This document shows, piece by piece, positions 1 through 9,142 of a stretch of DNA of 64,000 nucleotides. The notes under the pieces were generated by a model. That model saw nothing but the letters and a program-made list of their open reading frames with translations, did no database searches and had not been told where the DNA came from. A program made the translations under genes and the position numbers. Each line of letters begins with the position of its first letter. The stretch's first letter is position 1. The stretch lies in the NCBI RefSeq assembly GCF_030160655.1, contig NZ_BSOT01000002.1:156819-220818 (forward strand), read 5' to 3'. This DNA is from Agaribacter marinus (GTDB lineage: Bacteria > Pseudomonadota > Gammaproteobacteria > Enterobacterales > Alteromonadaceae).

Positions 1-1514
1 GGAACAAAACAGATAACGACACGGCTTACTATCAAGTATTCCGCAAAAATTCGGCATTTTCTGGCTATATATTGTTAGCGGACAATATTCGCCAAAATAA
101 GTTTGTTGATCTCATTCCAACGAAAGAAGAATTGAATGACTATAAGGTACGCGCGGTAGATTATTCAGGTAATACTAGCAAAATGTCAGACGTTATTTCT
201 GCACAAGTAAAAGCGGTAAACGGTGCTGCATTTTCTGACTTGATTAAACCAATGCCAATCCTATCGAGTTTACGCTCGGATTTATGGGGCGCAGACAATG
301 TCCTCCCTCGCGATCCTCATAATGGAATGGAACACCCCGACTGGTCATATTGGGGCGGAAACCCGGTGTTAGACGATGACGGCAAATATCATATGCAAGT
401 GGTTCGCTGGCCTGAAAACGCGCTACGCGGCCATTGGGAATGGTCCGATTCTACGGTAGCACATGTAGTATCCGACCACCCAGTGGGTCCTTATTCCGTC
501 GTAAAAGACACCGCTTATGACTACGCAAACGGTAAAGGCCACAACGCCGATATCATCCTAATGAATGACGGAAGCTATTTACTTTATTCGTTAATTAACT
601 GGAAGCCGACACTACTTAAGTCTAAATCCATGAACGGCCCTTGGGAACTCGTTGGCGAAATGACCATCGAATATGATGCTAACGCTTTAGGTGATGAGCG
701 AGAGTACCAAGTACAACGGAACTTATCAGGCGTGCAACTGGACGATGGTAGCATGCTATTTGTCAGCAAGTTTGGGCGGATGATTAAAAGTGACAGCTTA
801 CTTGGCCCATACAAAGTGCTGACAGATGTGATCAACAACAATGAGACGATTCCAGAATGGTATCGAAAGTCGAACTACGAAGATCCTGTTATGTGGCGAG
901 ACGACGTACAATTTCATATGATTATCAATGCGTTCTTAGACTATCGGGCCATTTACCTGCGCTCAAAGGATGGTATTCATTGGCAATTCGAAACGGGGAT
1001 TGCATACACGCCCACGAGTACCGTTTATGAAGATGGCACACGCACTCACTGGTACAAACTAGAGCGTCCACACGTGTTGCAAGACAAGTTTGGACGAGCC
1101 ACGCACTTGTCACTTGCTGCTATAGACACCGTCAAACGCCAAGACTTTGCCAACGACAAACATAGCTCTAAAAATTTAATAATTCCTTTAACCGTCACTA
1201 AACGCATCGAAATATTGGGTACCGAAATGACGGGTGACGGGGATAGCATAGTCAGTTTGCTAATAAAACAAGAAAAGGGCTTCAATCCTGAAAACGACAT
1301 AAACGTAGACACCTTGCAGTTTGGCGCATCCCAAAAAGTTAACTTTGGGAACGGCGCAAGCGCAGTCGGCCTAAGGCAACATGATGACGGTCTTGTACTA
1401 TTATTCAATAAAGACGATTTAGGACTCGACGACAGTAATTTTACTGCCAAACTTATCGGGAGAACATCAGATGGCGAATTACTAGTGGGCTATGCTGCAC
1501 TCCACGACGAGTAA
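1..1514 (+). CDS. Five-bladed beta-propeller glycoside hydrolase (GH43/GH117-like), 5'-truncated
   Basis: The frame is open to the window edge, so the start is missing; over 500 codons are visible. The first ~50 residues (KVRAVDYSGNTS pattern) look like the end of a fibronectin III or similar beta-sandwich domain. The rest has the repeated strands of a GH43/GH117-type propeller. Numbered from the TTG at 72, candidate acidic residues are in NPVLDDDG (~97-104), GHNAD (~157-160) and YEDPVMW (E270), matching the base, pKa modulator and acid layout of the clan. A role in cleaving or binding a marine polysaccharide is inferred. The downstream TRAP transporter (gap 173 bp) is a plausible uptake partner. 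The exact family and substrate cannot be told, and a non-catalytic propeller is possible. Confidence 0.7.
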   Translation, partial: NKTDNDTAYYQVFRKNSAFSGYILLADNIRQNKFVDLIPTKEELNDYKVRAVDYSGNTSKMSDVISAQVKAVNGAAFSDLIKPMPILSSLRSDLWGADNVLPRDPHNGMEHPDWSYWGGNPVLDDDGKYHMQVVRWPENALRGHWEWSDSTVAHVVSDHPVGPYSVVKDTAYDYANGKGHNADIILMNDGSYLLYSLINWKPTLLKSKSMNGPWELVGEMTIEYDANALGDEREYQVQRNLSGVQLDDGSMLFVSKFGRMIKSDSLLGPYKVLTDVINNNETIPEWYRKSNYEDPVMWRDDVQFHMIINAFLDYRAIYLRSKDGIHWQFETGIAYTPTSTVYEDGTRTHWYKLERPHVLQDKFGRATHLSLAAIDTVKRQDFANDKHSSKNLIIPLTVTKRIEILGTEMTGDGDSIVSLLIKQEKGFNPENDINVDTLQFGASQKVNFGNGASAVGLRQHDDGLVLLFNKDDLGLDDSNFTAKLIGRTSDGELLVGYAALHDE

Positions 1515-1687
1515 AGGTCGCTGTCTGCGAAACACCTAAGAACGTTCAAAAATCCGCCATTCTAAAATCGAGTAAGATATCCGTTGCTTTTGTATGGTGG
1601 ACTGCGATAATCTTCACACAAACATTTATTTTACATATAAGCAACAATTCAGCTATTCAAGCGCCCAAATCCGGACTATTAACTTAA

Positions 1688-2683
1688 ATGAGCATACTCA
1701 ACGCAATCATTGCCAGCATTTCGATTATTCTTTTGCTGAGCGTTTCGACTAGTACATCCGCTAAACGCGATGACACTAACACGCGTGTAGTCCGTTGGGC
1801 TCACGTTTACGAACCTTCTCATGCACTTCATAAGTGGGCCTTATGGGCTAGCGAAGAAATATATAAACAAACCGATGGTCGCTATAAAATTGAAGTCTAT
1901 GCCTCATCTTCTTTAGGTAAAGAAGCGCATATCAATCAAAGTTTAAGCCTAGGTTCCTTAGATATTATTTATACGGGGACAAGCTTTGCTTCACAAATAT
2001 ATAAACCACTAGGTTTATCCGAAATGCCCTATATTTTTGAGGATTACACGCATTGGCAGCGTTTTGTAAACTCTCCTGTTTTTACTGGTTTAGCTAATGA
2101 ATACAAACGCTTATCTGGCGGAAACGTGATTGTTAGCTCTACTTATTACGGAGAGCGCCATTTAACATCTAATCGCCCTGTAATTACTCCCGAACAAATT
2201 GAAGGGCTTAAAATACGCGTCCCTGGCGCGGCAGTATATCAGTTGTTTCCCTTGTCCTTAGGTGCAAAACCCAGCCCAATTTCATTTTCAGAAGTATATT
2301 TAGCTATTCAGCAAGGTGTTGTCGATGCACAAGAAAATCCACTACCAACGATTCAAGCGAAGAAGTTTTATGAAGTACAAAGCCATATAAATCTTACTGG
2401 CCATATACTCGGCTCAATTCTGGCGGTTGTCAGTGGCAGAACATGGAACGAATTATCACCTGATGATCAGCGCATTTTTACGACGGTACTCAATCAAGCA
2501 GCTGAAAAGGTATCAAGTGAAACTCGATTTAATGAGCAAAACCTTTCTTCATGGTTTGAGGCCCAAGGCATTACAATCAACCAAGTAAACCGAAGTGCTT
2601 TTCGACAAAAAGTGTTAGGGTTTTATGAGCACACGACATTTTCTTATGACAGGGATATCTATGAAAGCATCCAAGCCCTCTAA
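1688..2683 (+). CDS. dctP: TRAP transporter substrate-binding protein DctP family
   Basis: 331 residues, the usual length for DctP-type periplasmic receptors. An N-terminal signal peptide (hydrophobic core, ending near STSTSAKR) is followed by the family pattern: RWAHVYEPSHALHKWALWAS near the start, a GSLDIIYTG segment, YIFEDYTHW, the conserved GLKIRVPG and the QGVVDAQENP stretch near residue 220. TRAP receptors bind organic acids, often sugar acids such as uronates, and deliver them to a DctQM membrane pair driven by a sodium gradient. The next two genes supply that pair. The end overlaps the start of dctQ by 23 bp, which implies coupled translation. The substrate is unknown; the neighbouring glycosidase suggests a carbohydrate-derived acid (inference). 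Confidence 0.9.
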   Translation: MSILNAIIASISIILLLSVSTSTSAKRDDTNTRVVRWAHVYEPSHALHKWALWASEEIYKQTDGRYKIEVYASSSLGKEAHINQSLSLGSLDIIYTGTSFASQIYKPLGLSEMPYIFEDYTHWQRFVNSPVFTGLANEYKRLSGGNVIVSSTYYGERHLTSNRPVITPEQIEGLKIRVPGAAVYQLFPLSLGAKPSPISFSEVYLAIQQGVVDAQENPLPTIQAKKFYEVQSHINLTGHILGSILAVVSGRTWNELSPDDQRIFTTVLNQAAEKVSSETRFNEQNLSSWFEAQGITINQVNRSAFRQKVLGFYEHTTFSYDRDIYESIQAL

Positions 2684-3230
2684 TAACGATTCGCTATTGG
2701 GCGAAATTGATTGGGATACCAGTGAAGATGACGCATTTGACCCATCAACCGTTGGTATTGAAGATTGGCTATCTATCGCCTTATTTTTTGCGCTTGCCTT
2801 AATATTGATAGCGCAGGTACTAAGTCGTTATGTGCTAAATGCACCTTTAGGATGGACTGAAGAGGTCGCGCGCTATCAACTCGTATTATTGTCGTTTATT
2901 GGCGCCTCCATTGGGTTTCGAAAAAGATCTCATATTAGCTTCGTCTATTTCCATCGATTTATGCCTGCAAGCATAAAACCCTTACTGACACTTTTGTTAT
3001 CCGTGATCAATGCCGTATTTTTAGCATTTTTACTGTACACCTGCATGCAAATCATTCCCTTATTGCAAAGTCATGAAATGAGTTCTATTTCATTTTCTAT
3101 TAGCCTCTTATATGGTTTGGTTGGCTTTGCCTTAGCGGCATGTTTAGTCCGTTCAGGCATAAACACGTTTTCAGATCTCAAACAATTAGCTACCTCAACA
3201 GCGTTAGCAGATTCTCAGGATAAGAAGTAA
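2661..3230 (+). CDS. dctQ: TRAP transporter small membrane subunit DctQ family
   Basis: The ATG at 2661 is chosen because AGGG lies 6 bases before it and the protein then begins MKASKPSNNDS; the longer frame from 2625 lies inside dctP. The protein is ~189 residues with four predicted membrane helices (~30-50, ~68-88, ~105-125, ~140-160). It carries the family signature SRYVLNAPLGWTEEVARYQL followed by GASIGFRKRSHI. DctQ forms the small integral subunit that pairs with DctM. It overlaps dctP upstream and lies 6 bp before dctM, so the three form one operon. Confidence 0.9.
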   Translation: MKASKPSNNDSLLGEIDWDTSEDDAFDPSTVGIEDWLSIALFFALALILIAQVLSRYVLNAPLGWTEEVARYQLVLLSFIGASIGFRKRSHISFVYFHRFMPASIKPLLTLLLSVINAVFLAFLLYTCMQIIPLLQSHEMSSISFSISLLYGLVGFALAACLVRSGINTFSDLKQLATSTALADSQDKK

Positions 3231-3236
3231 AAAAAT

Positions 3237-4514
3237 ATGATCATAGCCGCACTATTTATTACCTTATTCTTGCTTATACTATTGGGCGTTCCCATTGCTT
3301 TTGCCTTAGCAATAGCGTCTTTAGTCGCCATATTGATTGAGGGCAGCATTCCAGATTTAGTGATCTTGCACCAAATGCTTGGTGGTATGGACAGTTTCCC
3401 ACTGTTGTCGATTCCATTTTTCATCCTTGCTGGCGCATTAATGAATCAAGGCGGCATCACCAAGCGTATATTCGATTTTGCTGGCGCCTTAATGGGCTGG
3501 TTAAGAGGTGGATTGGGTCACGTAAATGTGGGCGCTTCGATTTTATTTTCTGGCATGTCTGGCGCAGCCGTGGCTGATGCAGGCGGGTTGGGCGCCATCG
3601 AAATTAAAGCAATGCGCAACAAAGGCTATGATGCGGACTTTTCCGTCGGCCTAACCGCTGCCTCATCAACTATTGGTCCAATAATCCCACCTAGCCTACC
3701 TATGATCATCTACGGTGTTATTGCTGGTGTATCCATTGGCCAATTGTTCGCCGCTGGCATTATACCCGGCTTATTAATGGCCTTGGCGCTATCAATAATG
3801 GTCACAATATATGCACGAAAGCGGAATTACCCGAAAGATGCAAAGTTCTCACTAGGCCGCATCGCGGTCACCTTTAAACATGCTTTTCCTTCCTTACTAG
3901 CGCCCGTCATTATTGTGGGTGGTATTTTAACTGGCTTTTTCACGGCAACAGAGGCTGCCGTCGTTGCATGCGCCTACGCATTCTTGCTTAGCAGCTTGTG
4001 GTATCGTAGCTTGAGTTTAAAAGGTCTGCTTAAAGTGTCTTTCGATACCATCGAAACAACAAGTTCAATCATGCTAATTATTGGCGGTGCTGCAATATTT
4101 TCGTGGGTATTAACAAGTCAAGGGATTCACCAAATTGTGGCTGATTCATTGGGGTTTGCGGGAGGGAATAAATACACCGTCTTGCTTGCGATTACGCTCA
4201 TCCTTTTCATTGTTGGCTGCTTTATGGAAACTATTGCAGCAATCACCATTCTCACGCCGATTTTGCTACCCATCGCTTTAGCAGCAGGCATTGATCCTGT
4301 GCAATTTGGTGTAATCATGGTCTTGAATTTGATGATTGGTTTACTCACGCCTCCTTTGGGCATGGTATTGTTCGTTCTATCTCAAGTATCGAGTGTCCCA
4401 ATTGAGCGTTGCGCTAAAGCCACATTGCCCTTTTTATTACCCTTAATTGTCGTGTTGGTACTAATAATGTTAGTGCCAGCGTTGACACTGTGGTTACCGA
4501 GTGTTCTTTACTAA
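3237..4514 (+). CDS. dctM: TRAP transporter large permease DctM family
   Basis: 425 residues, almost entirely hydrophobic with about 12 membrane helices, as in DctM/SiaM permeases. Typical segments are visible: GVPIAFALAIAS near the start, GGMDSFPLLSIPFFILAGALMNQGG, LFSGMSGAAVADAGGLGAIEIKAM, TIGPIIPPSLPMIIYGV and the C-terminal GLLTPPLGMVLFV. This is the ion-coupled translocation channel of the TRAP system encoded by the two preceding genes. It is the last gene of the operon, and a stem-loop follows 17 bp after its stop. Confidence 0.93.
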   Translation: MIIAALFITLFLLILLGVPIAFALAIASLVAILIEGSIPDLVILHQMLGGMDSFPLLSIPFFILAGALMNQGGITKRIFDFAGALMGWLRGGLGHVNVGASILFSGMSGAAVADAGGLGAIEIKAMRNKGYDADFSVGLTAASSTIGPIIPPSLPMIIYGVIAGVSIGQLFAAGIIPGLLMALALSIMVTIYARKRNYPKDAKFSLGRIAVTFKHAFPSLLAPVIIVGGILTGFFTATEAAVVACAYAFLLSSLWYRSLSLKGLLKVSFDTIETTSSIMLIIGGAAIFSWVLTSQGIHQIVADSLGFAGGNKYTVLLAITLILFIVGCFMETIAAITILTPILLPIALAAGIDPVQFGVIMVLNLMIGLLTPPLGMVLFVLSQVSSVPIERCAKATLPFLLPLIVVLVLIMLVPALTLWLPSVLY

Positions 4515-4530
4515 ATTAACTAAAACAAGA

Positions 4531-4554
4531 TAAGGCTCGCAAGTACGAGCCTTA
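4531..4554. terminator. Stem-loop between convergent dctM and merR genes
   Basis: TAAGGCTCG (4531-4539) and CGAGCCTTA (4546-4554) form a perfect 9-bp stem with a 6-base loop. It sits between the ends of two convergent genes. There is no strong T-run on either side, so efficiency is uncertain, but position and symmetry suit a bidirectional terminator. Confidence 0.6.
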
Positions 4555-4561
4555 ACCATAC

Positions 4562-5371
4562 CTACATTAATGTTCGATACTTTTCTTCGTTGTGCTTAAG
4601 CTCATTTTCAGCAAAATAAAGCATTGCCTCATGTAAATGATCTGCAAATCCAGGCGCGTAATGGTTATACATATCACGCATCACTGGGTCATTTTTCGTT
4701 GCATCAACGATATCAAGGTACATCGCATACGAAATCCCCTCAAATGATCCTTCCAATTCCGTTTTATAGAACATCCGATTTGACAGTTCAAATGCTTCTA
4801 TTACCAAGTGCTGAACCGTATCGAGTGTTATCGGTTGACCTACTACGTCAACGTAACGCATCGTCCATTCATTGGCTAGCCTCGTTTCTTCGGACATCTC
4901 CTCTTCTGATAAATTACCGTATGCCTCAAGCACTTTGTCGCCATTAGGATCGTCAAGTAGTGATTCTTTCCAAACTTTTGCTTTATCACTTGGCAAACCT
5001 TCAAACAATATATCAATATTTTTTTCACCTTTTATCGCACTCATTGTCACCTCAATTCGATTAATCATAGATTTAGTGTCTAGTAGCCGTTGATGTAAAA
5101 GCGCTTTTTGCTTATGCAGAACATTCATTAAGTCGTAGTCTTTTGCTGTCATGATCGTCTTAATCTGATCAAGTGACATGTCTAGGTCTCGATAGATCAA
5201 TATTTGCTGCAAACACGCGGCATCATGCGCTGAATATTCACGATATCCGTTGTGTGGTCTGCGATGAGCAACGAGCAATCCAATTTCGTCATAGTAATGA
5301 AGTGTCCTAATACTGACACCTGCAACCTGACTAAGCTGACTGACAGAATAACGTTTGTCTTTATTTGGCAT
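4562..5371 (-). CDS. MerR family transcriptional regulator with TipAS-type ligand domain
   Basis: The ATG at 5371 (MPNKDKRYSVSQL) is preferred over the frame's upstream extension because MerR proteins start just before the helix-turn-helix and an AGAGAG lies 9 bases upstream. Residues ~8-75 form the MerR winged helix (YSVSQLSQVAGVSIRTLHYYDEIGLL, NGYREY). A coiled dimer helix follows, then a C-terminal TipAS/albicidin-binding-type domain to residue 269. MerR regulators bind between widely spaced -35 and -10 boxes and activate on ligand binding; TipAL-type members sense peptide antibiotics. The ligand here is unknown. It is convergent with dctM, and the TRAP genes are probably not its target. 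Confidence 0.85.
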   Translation of the reverse strand: MPNKDKRYSVSQLSQVAGVSIRTLHYYDEIGLLVAHRRPHNGYREYSAHDAACLQQILIYRDLDMSLDQIKTIMTAKDYDLMNVLHKQKALLHQRLLDTKSMINRIEVTMSAIKGEKNIDILFEGLPSDKAKVWKESLLDDPNGDKVLEAYGNLSEEEMSEETRLANEWTMRYVDVVGQPITLDTVQHLVIEAFELSNRMFYKTELEGSFEGISYAMYLDIVDATKNDPVMRDMYNHYAPGFADHLHEAMLYFAENELKHNEEKYRTLM

Positions 5372-5403
5372 GTTTAAGCACTCTCTATTTATCAACCGTA
5401 GAC

Positions 5404-5434
5404 ATGATGAGGTATTACGCTGCGTGAGGGTCAA
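5404..5434 (-). promoter_or_regulatory. Candidate MerR-type long-spacer promoter of the TipAS regulator
   Basis: On the minus strand, TTGACC (5434-5429) is followed by a 19-base spacer containing CTCACGCAGCGTAAT, an imperfect dyad, and then a weak -10, CATCAT (5409-5404). A 19-bp spacer with a dyad centred in it is the layout of MerR-family autoregulated promoters. The call rests on this geometry alone. Confidence 0.4.
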
Positions 5435-5534
5435 GTATACAATCGAGCGCCTGATTGCAAAAATACAAAAATAGGCGTACGCTTTTTAAGCAACATAAAA
5501 TGATGAATTGAGACAAATTAGAAGGATATTCAAA

Positions 5535-7079
5535 ATGTCGATGTTTAAATCTTCCAAATCTTGGCTGATAGTTGCCGCCTATTTTTTTATTGTCCCAGCG
5601 TATGCAAATGGAACAAGCACGTTTATCGCGGATGAATTTTATAAAAATGGTGAGTACCTTAAAGCAAAACAAGCATACGCCGAAATTGCGCCACTTGGCA
5701 GCCCGCACGCATATTATCAGCTTGGTAGAATTCACTATGAAGGTTTAGGTACTGAGCAAGATCTATTAAGCGCAATCGTTTACTTTTCACTTGCGGCAGA
5801 ATACCAATTCATTGATGCCGAAAAAGCAGCTATGGCTTTATTAACTGCCCTGCCCGCGTCAGATCAAATAGCAGCACGTAAGTTGGTCTCTCAATATAAA
5901 GAAAAGTACGGAAAAGCTGTACTAGCATCAAAATATTTTCCCGAAATAAAGCATGAGAGTCTAGCAAATACTTTGTCTTTCGGTGGCGAAGGTATATTGC
6001 AAATAGACTACAGAGATCCAGAGTTATTTCTTGATGACTTTTCTGTTGGCGTTACAACTTTTGATGACGAATTTGGCTTCTTTGAAGACGATAATTATTT
6101 GCGGGGTAGCGACAATTCTTCCGCACAGCCATTTTCAAGAGAAAAGCAATTTGAAGAAAGAACACCAAACAGGTTACTAAGAGACCTTGAGCCATTCATT
6201 ATCGTTGACTATGACCTAGCCCCAGATGGCTCTATTCGAAACATCAGAGAAGTCGATACCTTTGGTTATAATATTCCACGGCTGCTGCAACAACTTTCTA
6301 GGCACTCAGCACCAGCCCCAGTGTATGACGGAAAACGAACCTATTTTACCGGTCGAGCCTTTCTTGGTATTGCAGCCATGACTAAATGGGAAGTACAACA
6401 AAGAGAAGCATATATTTTTAGTTATATTAAACGTAAGGCTAGGCAACTAAAAAAGAGTGAAGATATCGAGGATTTGTTTCAATATGCGGTCGCTCTTCAA
6501 AACTTTCGTTGGTTACCTCAGGCAGAAAATGAATCGATTGAGATAATGGAAAAGGTCGCAAAAACAGGACATGTCATCGCTCAATTTGAATTAGGCGCGC
6601 GCATGTATCGAGAACAGCGAGACATCCCTAAAGCAATTGAGTGGATAATAGCGGCTAGTCAGCATGGTTATGCGCCCGCAGCATATATGTTAGGACATAT
6701 ATTGCAAAACAGTCCATGGGTGATCAATGACGAAAAAAAAGCCTTATTTTGGTATCAAAGAGCTGCAACTGAAGGCAGTCCCCATGCAACGCTTAAAGCC
6801 GCAGAGTTGCTCTTGTTGGCAAAAAACGCTGAACTGCATGATGTAGAACAAGCGCAGGCATACCTAAGGAGTATTGAAACAAGTCAGGAAAAAAACCCAG
6901 AATATTATTTTTTACGAGCCGTTGCGCGCAAAAATGCTAGCCAACGTGACATGCAGCTTGTGGTTAAAGACATTCAAAAAGCCATATCACGAGGCAAAAC
7001 CCTCCATTGGGATGTCAGCTATTGGGAATCATTGCTAGACGCTTGGACTACTGGCCGTGTATTGATAAAGGATTTGTAA
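5535..7079 (+). CDS. Exported Sel1/TPR-repeat protein with TonB C-terminal-like middle domain
   Basis: The ATG at 5535 has GAAGGA 8 bases upstream, so it is preferred over the in-frame TTG at 5508. The signal peptide is MSMFKSSKSWLIVAAYFFIVPAYA. Sel1-type repeats are seen near residues 40-90 (AYYQLGRIHYEGLGTEQDLLSAIVYFSLAAE) and again at ~340-430 (AQFELGARMYREQRDIPKAIEWI). Between them, a segment with IIVDYDLAPDGSIRNIREV resembles the small beta domain of TonB-like C-termini. Sel1 proteins act as scaffolds for protein interactions. The location is probably periplasmic and the partner is unknown. It is monocistronic and converges with the next gene after 4 bp. Confidence 0.75.
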   Translation: MSMFKSSKSWLIVAAYFFIVPAYANGTSTFIADEFYKNGEYLKAKQAYAEIAPLGSPHAYYQLGRIHYEGLGTEQDLLSAIVYFSLAAEYQFIDAEKAAMALLTALPASDQIAARKLVSQYKEKYGKAVLASKYFPEIKHESLANTLSFGGEGILQIDYRDPELFLDDFSVGVTTFDDEFGFFEDDNYLRGSDNSSAQPFSREKQFEERTPNRLLRDLEPFIIVDYDLAPDGSIRNIREVDTFGYNIPRLLQQLSRHSAPAPVYDGKRTYFTGRAFLGIAAMTKWEVQQREAYIFSYIKRKARQLKKSEDIEDLFQYAVALQNFRWLPQAENESIEIMEKVAKTGHVIAQFELGARMYREQRDIPKAIEWIIAASQHGYAPAAYMLGHILQNSPWVINDEKKALFWYQRAATEGSPHATLKAAELLLLAKNAELHDVEQAQAYLRSIETSQEKNPEYYFLRAVARKNASQRDMQLVVKDIQKAISRGKTLHWDVSYWESLLDAWTTGRVLIKDL

Positions 7080-7083
7080 GCAA

Positions 7084-7659
7084 TTAGTTGGAGAGGTGAA
7101 TCACCTCTCCATTGGGCCCGATAAAATACTGCTTTTTCTCATCAATTTCTGAAGGTGCTGTACTGACTTCCAACGAATAACCGTTAGCAATTAAGCGCGT
7201 GGCGACTAACACCAGATCATCCGCAACAAGAGTAAATTCAGTATCAAACACTATATTCGATTGTGACAAGTCGACAGACGCAATTTTTGGCGGAATATGC
7301 AACCTTACGATGGCATCATTTGCTTGTAAGGTAAGTACTAATACTTCAGCAAGCTGACCATCTAATACTTGCGCATCAATTAAATCAAAACCAAGTATTT
7401 CTCGATAAAGCGTCATTGACTTTTCAAACGCTATCACGTTGACATTATAATAATGTAAATCGCTAACTGGCGCGGCATCCTTCGCTACAGTGTTCGTCAC
7501 ATTAGTTTTTTGATCGGCCAGTGTCGCTTCACCCACTAATTCGCCGGGCGCTGAAGTGGAATTGCAGGCCATAAGCACTAAAGACAACAAAGCGACTAGA
7601 CTACATCGCGTCATTGCCGCACTCGCATTCACGTTACCCTTTGATTTTTTTGTGTTCAT
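7084..7659 (-). CDS. Lipoprotein with VOC/glyoxalase-fold domain
   Basis: 191 residues. The N-terminus is a lipoprotein signal with lipobox LVLMAC (Cys32), followed by a ~30-residue linker. Residues ~65-190 match a vicinal-oxygen-chelate domain (LHYYNVNVIAFEKSMTLYREILGFDL, then IGPNGEVIHLSN at the end), normally a cytosolic fold that binds a metal and acts on small molecules. The glyoxalase metal ligands cannot be assigned with confidence. An exported lipid-anchored VOC protein is unusual. It lies 40 bp downstream of the cytochrome/PQQ dehydrogenase gene on the same strand and may share its transcript. Confidence 0.7.
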   Translation of the reverse strand: MNTKKSKGNVNASAAMTRCSLVALLSLVLMACNSTSAPGELVGEATLADQKTNVTNTVAKDAAPVSDLHYYNVNVIAFEKSMTLYREILGFDLIDAQVLDGQLAEVLVLTLQANDAIVRLHIPPKIASVDLSQSNIVFDTEFTLVADDLVLVATRLIANGYSLEVSTAPSEIDEKKQYFIGPNGEVIHLSN

Positions 7660-7699
7660 GACCTACCTCATTAGCTTATACAAATTCGACTTGCGGTGC

Positions 7700-9130
7700 T
7701 TAAATTGATAAGCGCAGAATATGCCCTTTCCCATCAATCGTCACAACGAGCATGATTGCACCGTCAGGCGCAACACTCACGTCACGAATACGTCCTCGGT
7801 CAGACAGAATTACATCCACATTGTCAATCGTATCACCTTTAGTGGACAGGAGTTGAAGCTCTTGAATGCCCATGCCACCAGCCAACATTTTACCCTTCCA
7901 TTTGCTAAACATATCGCCATCATAAAAAGTGATACCCGCCACTGCGATAGACGGCACCCAATAGTGTTTAGGTTGTTCCATTCCTTCCTTTTCAGTTAGG
8001 TGAGTAATGGGGGTTCCATTGTAATTCATACCGTAGGTGATGACTGGCCAGCCATAGTTTGCGCCACGTGCAATAACGTTGATTTCATCGCCACCACGAG
8101 GACCATGTTCTGCTTCCCAAATGCGATTAGTATTTGGTTCTACCACCATCCCTTGAGGGTTACGATGACCTAAGCTCCAAATACCGGGTAGCGCTCCTTT
8201 TTGACCGACGAACGGATTGTCGTTAGGTACTCGACCGTCATCATGCAAGCGAAAGACTTTACCGTTTGGCGAAGCCATGTTTTGTGCCGTTGGGCGGTCA
8301 CCACGTTCACCAAACCCAAAGTAAACATAACCTTCTGAAAATACGATACGTGAACCGAAATGGCGACCAGAGTCTGAATATGCAGAATTCGGCGCTGTAT
8401 AGATGTCTTGATGCTCAACCCACTTACCGTTGCTTACTTTTCCTCTGGCTATTTTGCTAGCGCCTTGCTTACCATCTTCTGAAGCAGCATAGGCAACATA
8501 TACCCAGCCATTTTTTGCATAGTCAGGGTGCAATGTAATATCTAAAAGGCCCCCTTGCACGTGATGCCAGACAGCAGGGAAATCTTTGATCTTACTGCTT
8601 GATTTACCGTCTGCTGATATTTGTAACAACGCGCCGTCACGTTGTGTCGCCAGCATAGAGCCGTCTGGCAAATATTCAATTGCCCATAAGATGCTTTCCG
8701 CCGTGTGTATATTTTCAATATTGAATGTGTGACCTAGGGATGTAATCGTTTTTGATTTTGTATTTGGCTTATTTGCTTCACGCGCCAATTTGTAACGTTG
8801 TTCATTAATATAAATAACTAAAGAGCGAATTTGATCGTCAGATAACGCTGCTTCCCATGCCGGCATACCTCGGTCAGTTGCGCCCTTCTTAATAAAATGC
8901 GTAAGAGACGCTGCCGAGCCGTCTTTTAACCATTTATCATTTAGAAAAGAATCAGCCATGCCACCACCAAGTGCTTTACCATGGCAAGATGCGCAATTTT
9001 TTTTGTACAACTCTTCTACTTTTTCTTCTGCATATAATGAGCTAGAGAAAGCACTAAGCGATAGGGCAAATAACGATACCCCACCGGTAATAAACTTTTT
9101 TGTTTTGTGTGACAATGCTAGGGCGTTCAT
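7700..9130 (-). CDS. Periplasmic PQQ-dependent sugar dehydrogenase fused to cytochrome c
   Basis: 476 residues in two parts. After a signal peptide (cleavage near SLYAEE), a cytochrome c domain covers ~35-115 with heme site CASCH (46-50) and a likely axial Met in DRGMPAW. A glucose/sorbosone dehydrogenase propeller (soluble aldose dehydrogenase family, YliI/Asd-like) covers ~135-476, with family stretches HHVQGGLLDITLHP, RHFGSR, WSLGHRNPQGM and WEAEHGPRGGDEIN. The family oxidises aldoses with PQQ; the fused heme domain would pass electrons to the respiratory chain. It lies 12 bp downstream of a thioredoxin-fold gene. No pqq genes are in the window. Confidence 0.88.
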   Translation of the reverse strand: MNALALSHKTKKFITGGVSLFALSLSAFSSSLYAEEKVEELYKKNCASCHGKALGGGMADSFLNDKWLKDGSAASLTHFIKKGATDRGMPAWEAALSDDQIRSLVIYINEQRYKLAREANKPNTKSKTITSLGHTFNIENIHTAESILWAIEYLPDGSMLATQRDGALLQISADGKSSSKIKDFPAVWHHVQGGLLDITLHPDYAKNGWVYVAYAASEDGKQGASKIARGKVSNGKWVEHQDIYTAPNSAYSDSGRHFGSRIVFSEGYVYFGFGERGDRPTAQNMASPNGKVFRLHDDGRVPNDNPFVGQKGALPGIWSLGHRNPQGMVVEPNTNRIWEAEHGPRGGDEINVIARGANYGWPVITYGMNYNGTPITHLTEKEGMEQPKHYWVPSIAVAGITFYDGDMFSKWKGKMLAGGMGIQELQLLSTKGDTIDNVDVILSDRGRIRDVSVAPDGAIMLVVTIDGKGHILRLSI

Positions 9131-9142
9131 ACTTCCATATTC

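Noticed and set aside
4562..5434. TRAP operon regulated by the adjacent MerR/TipAS gene
   Set aside because: The genes are convergent with a hairpin between them, and the MerR-type spacer lies at its own promoter.
7090..7110. GGAGAGGTG/CACCTCTCC hairpin as an intrinsic terminator
   Set aside because: It lies inside the 3' coding end of the VOC lipoprotein gene and lacks a T-run; it may still hinder the convergent transcript, but I did not list it.
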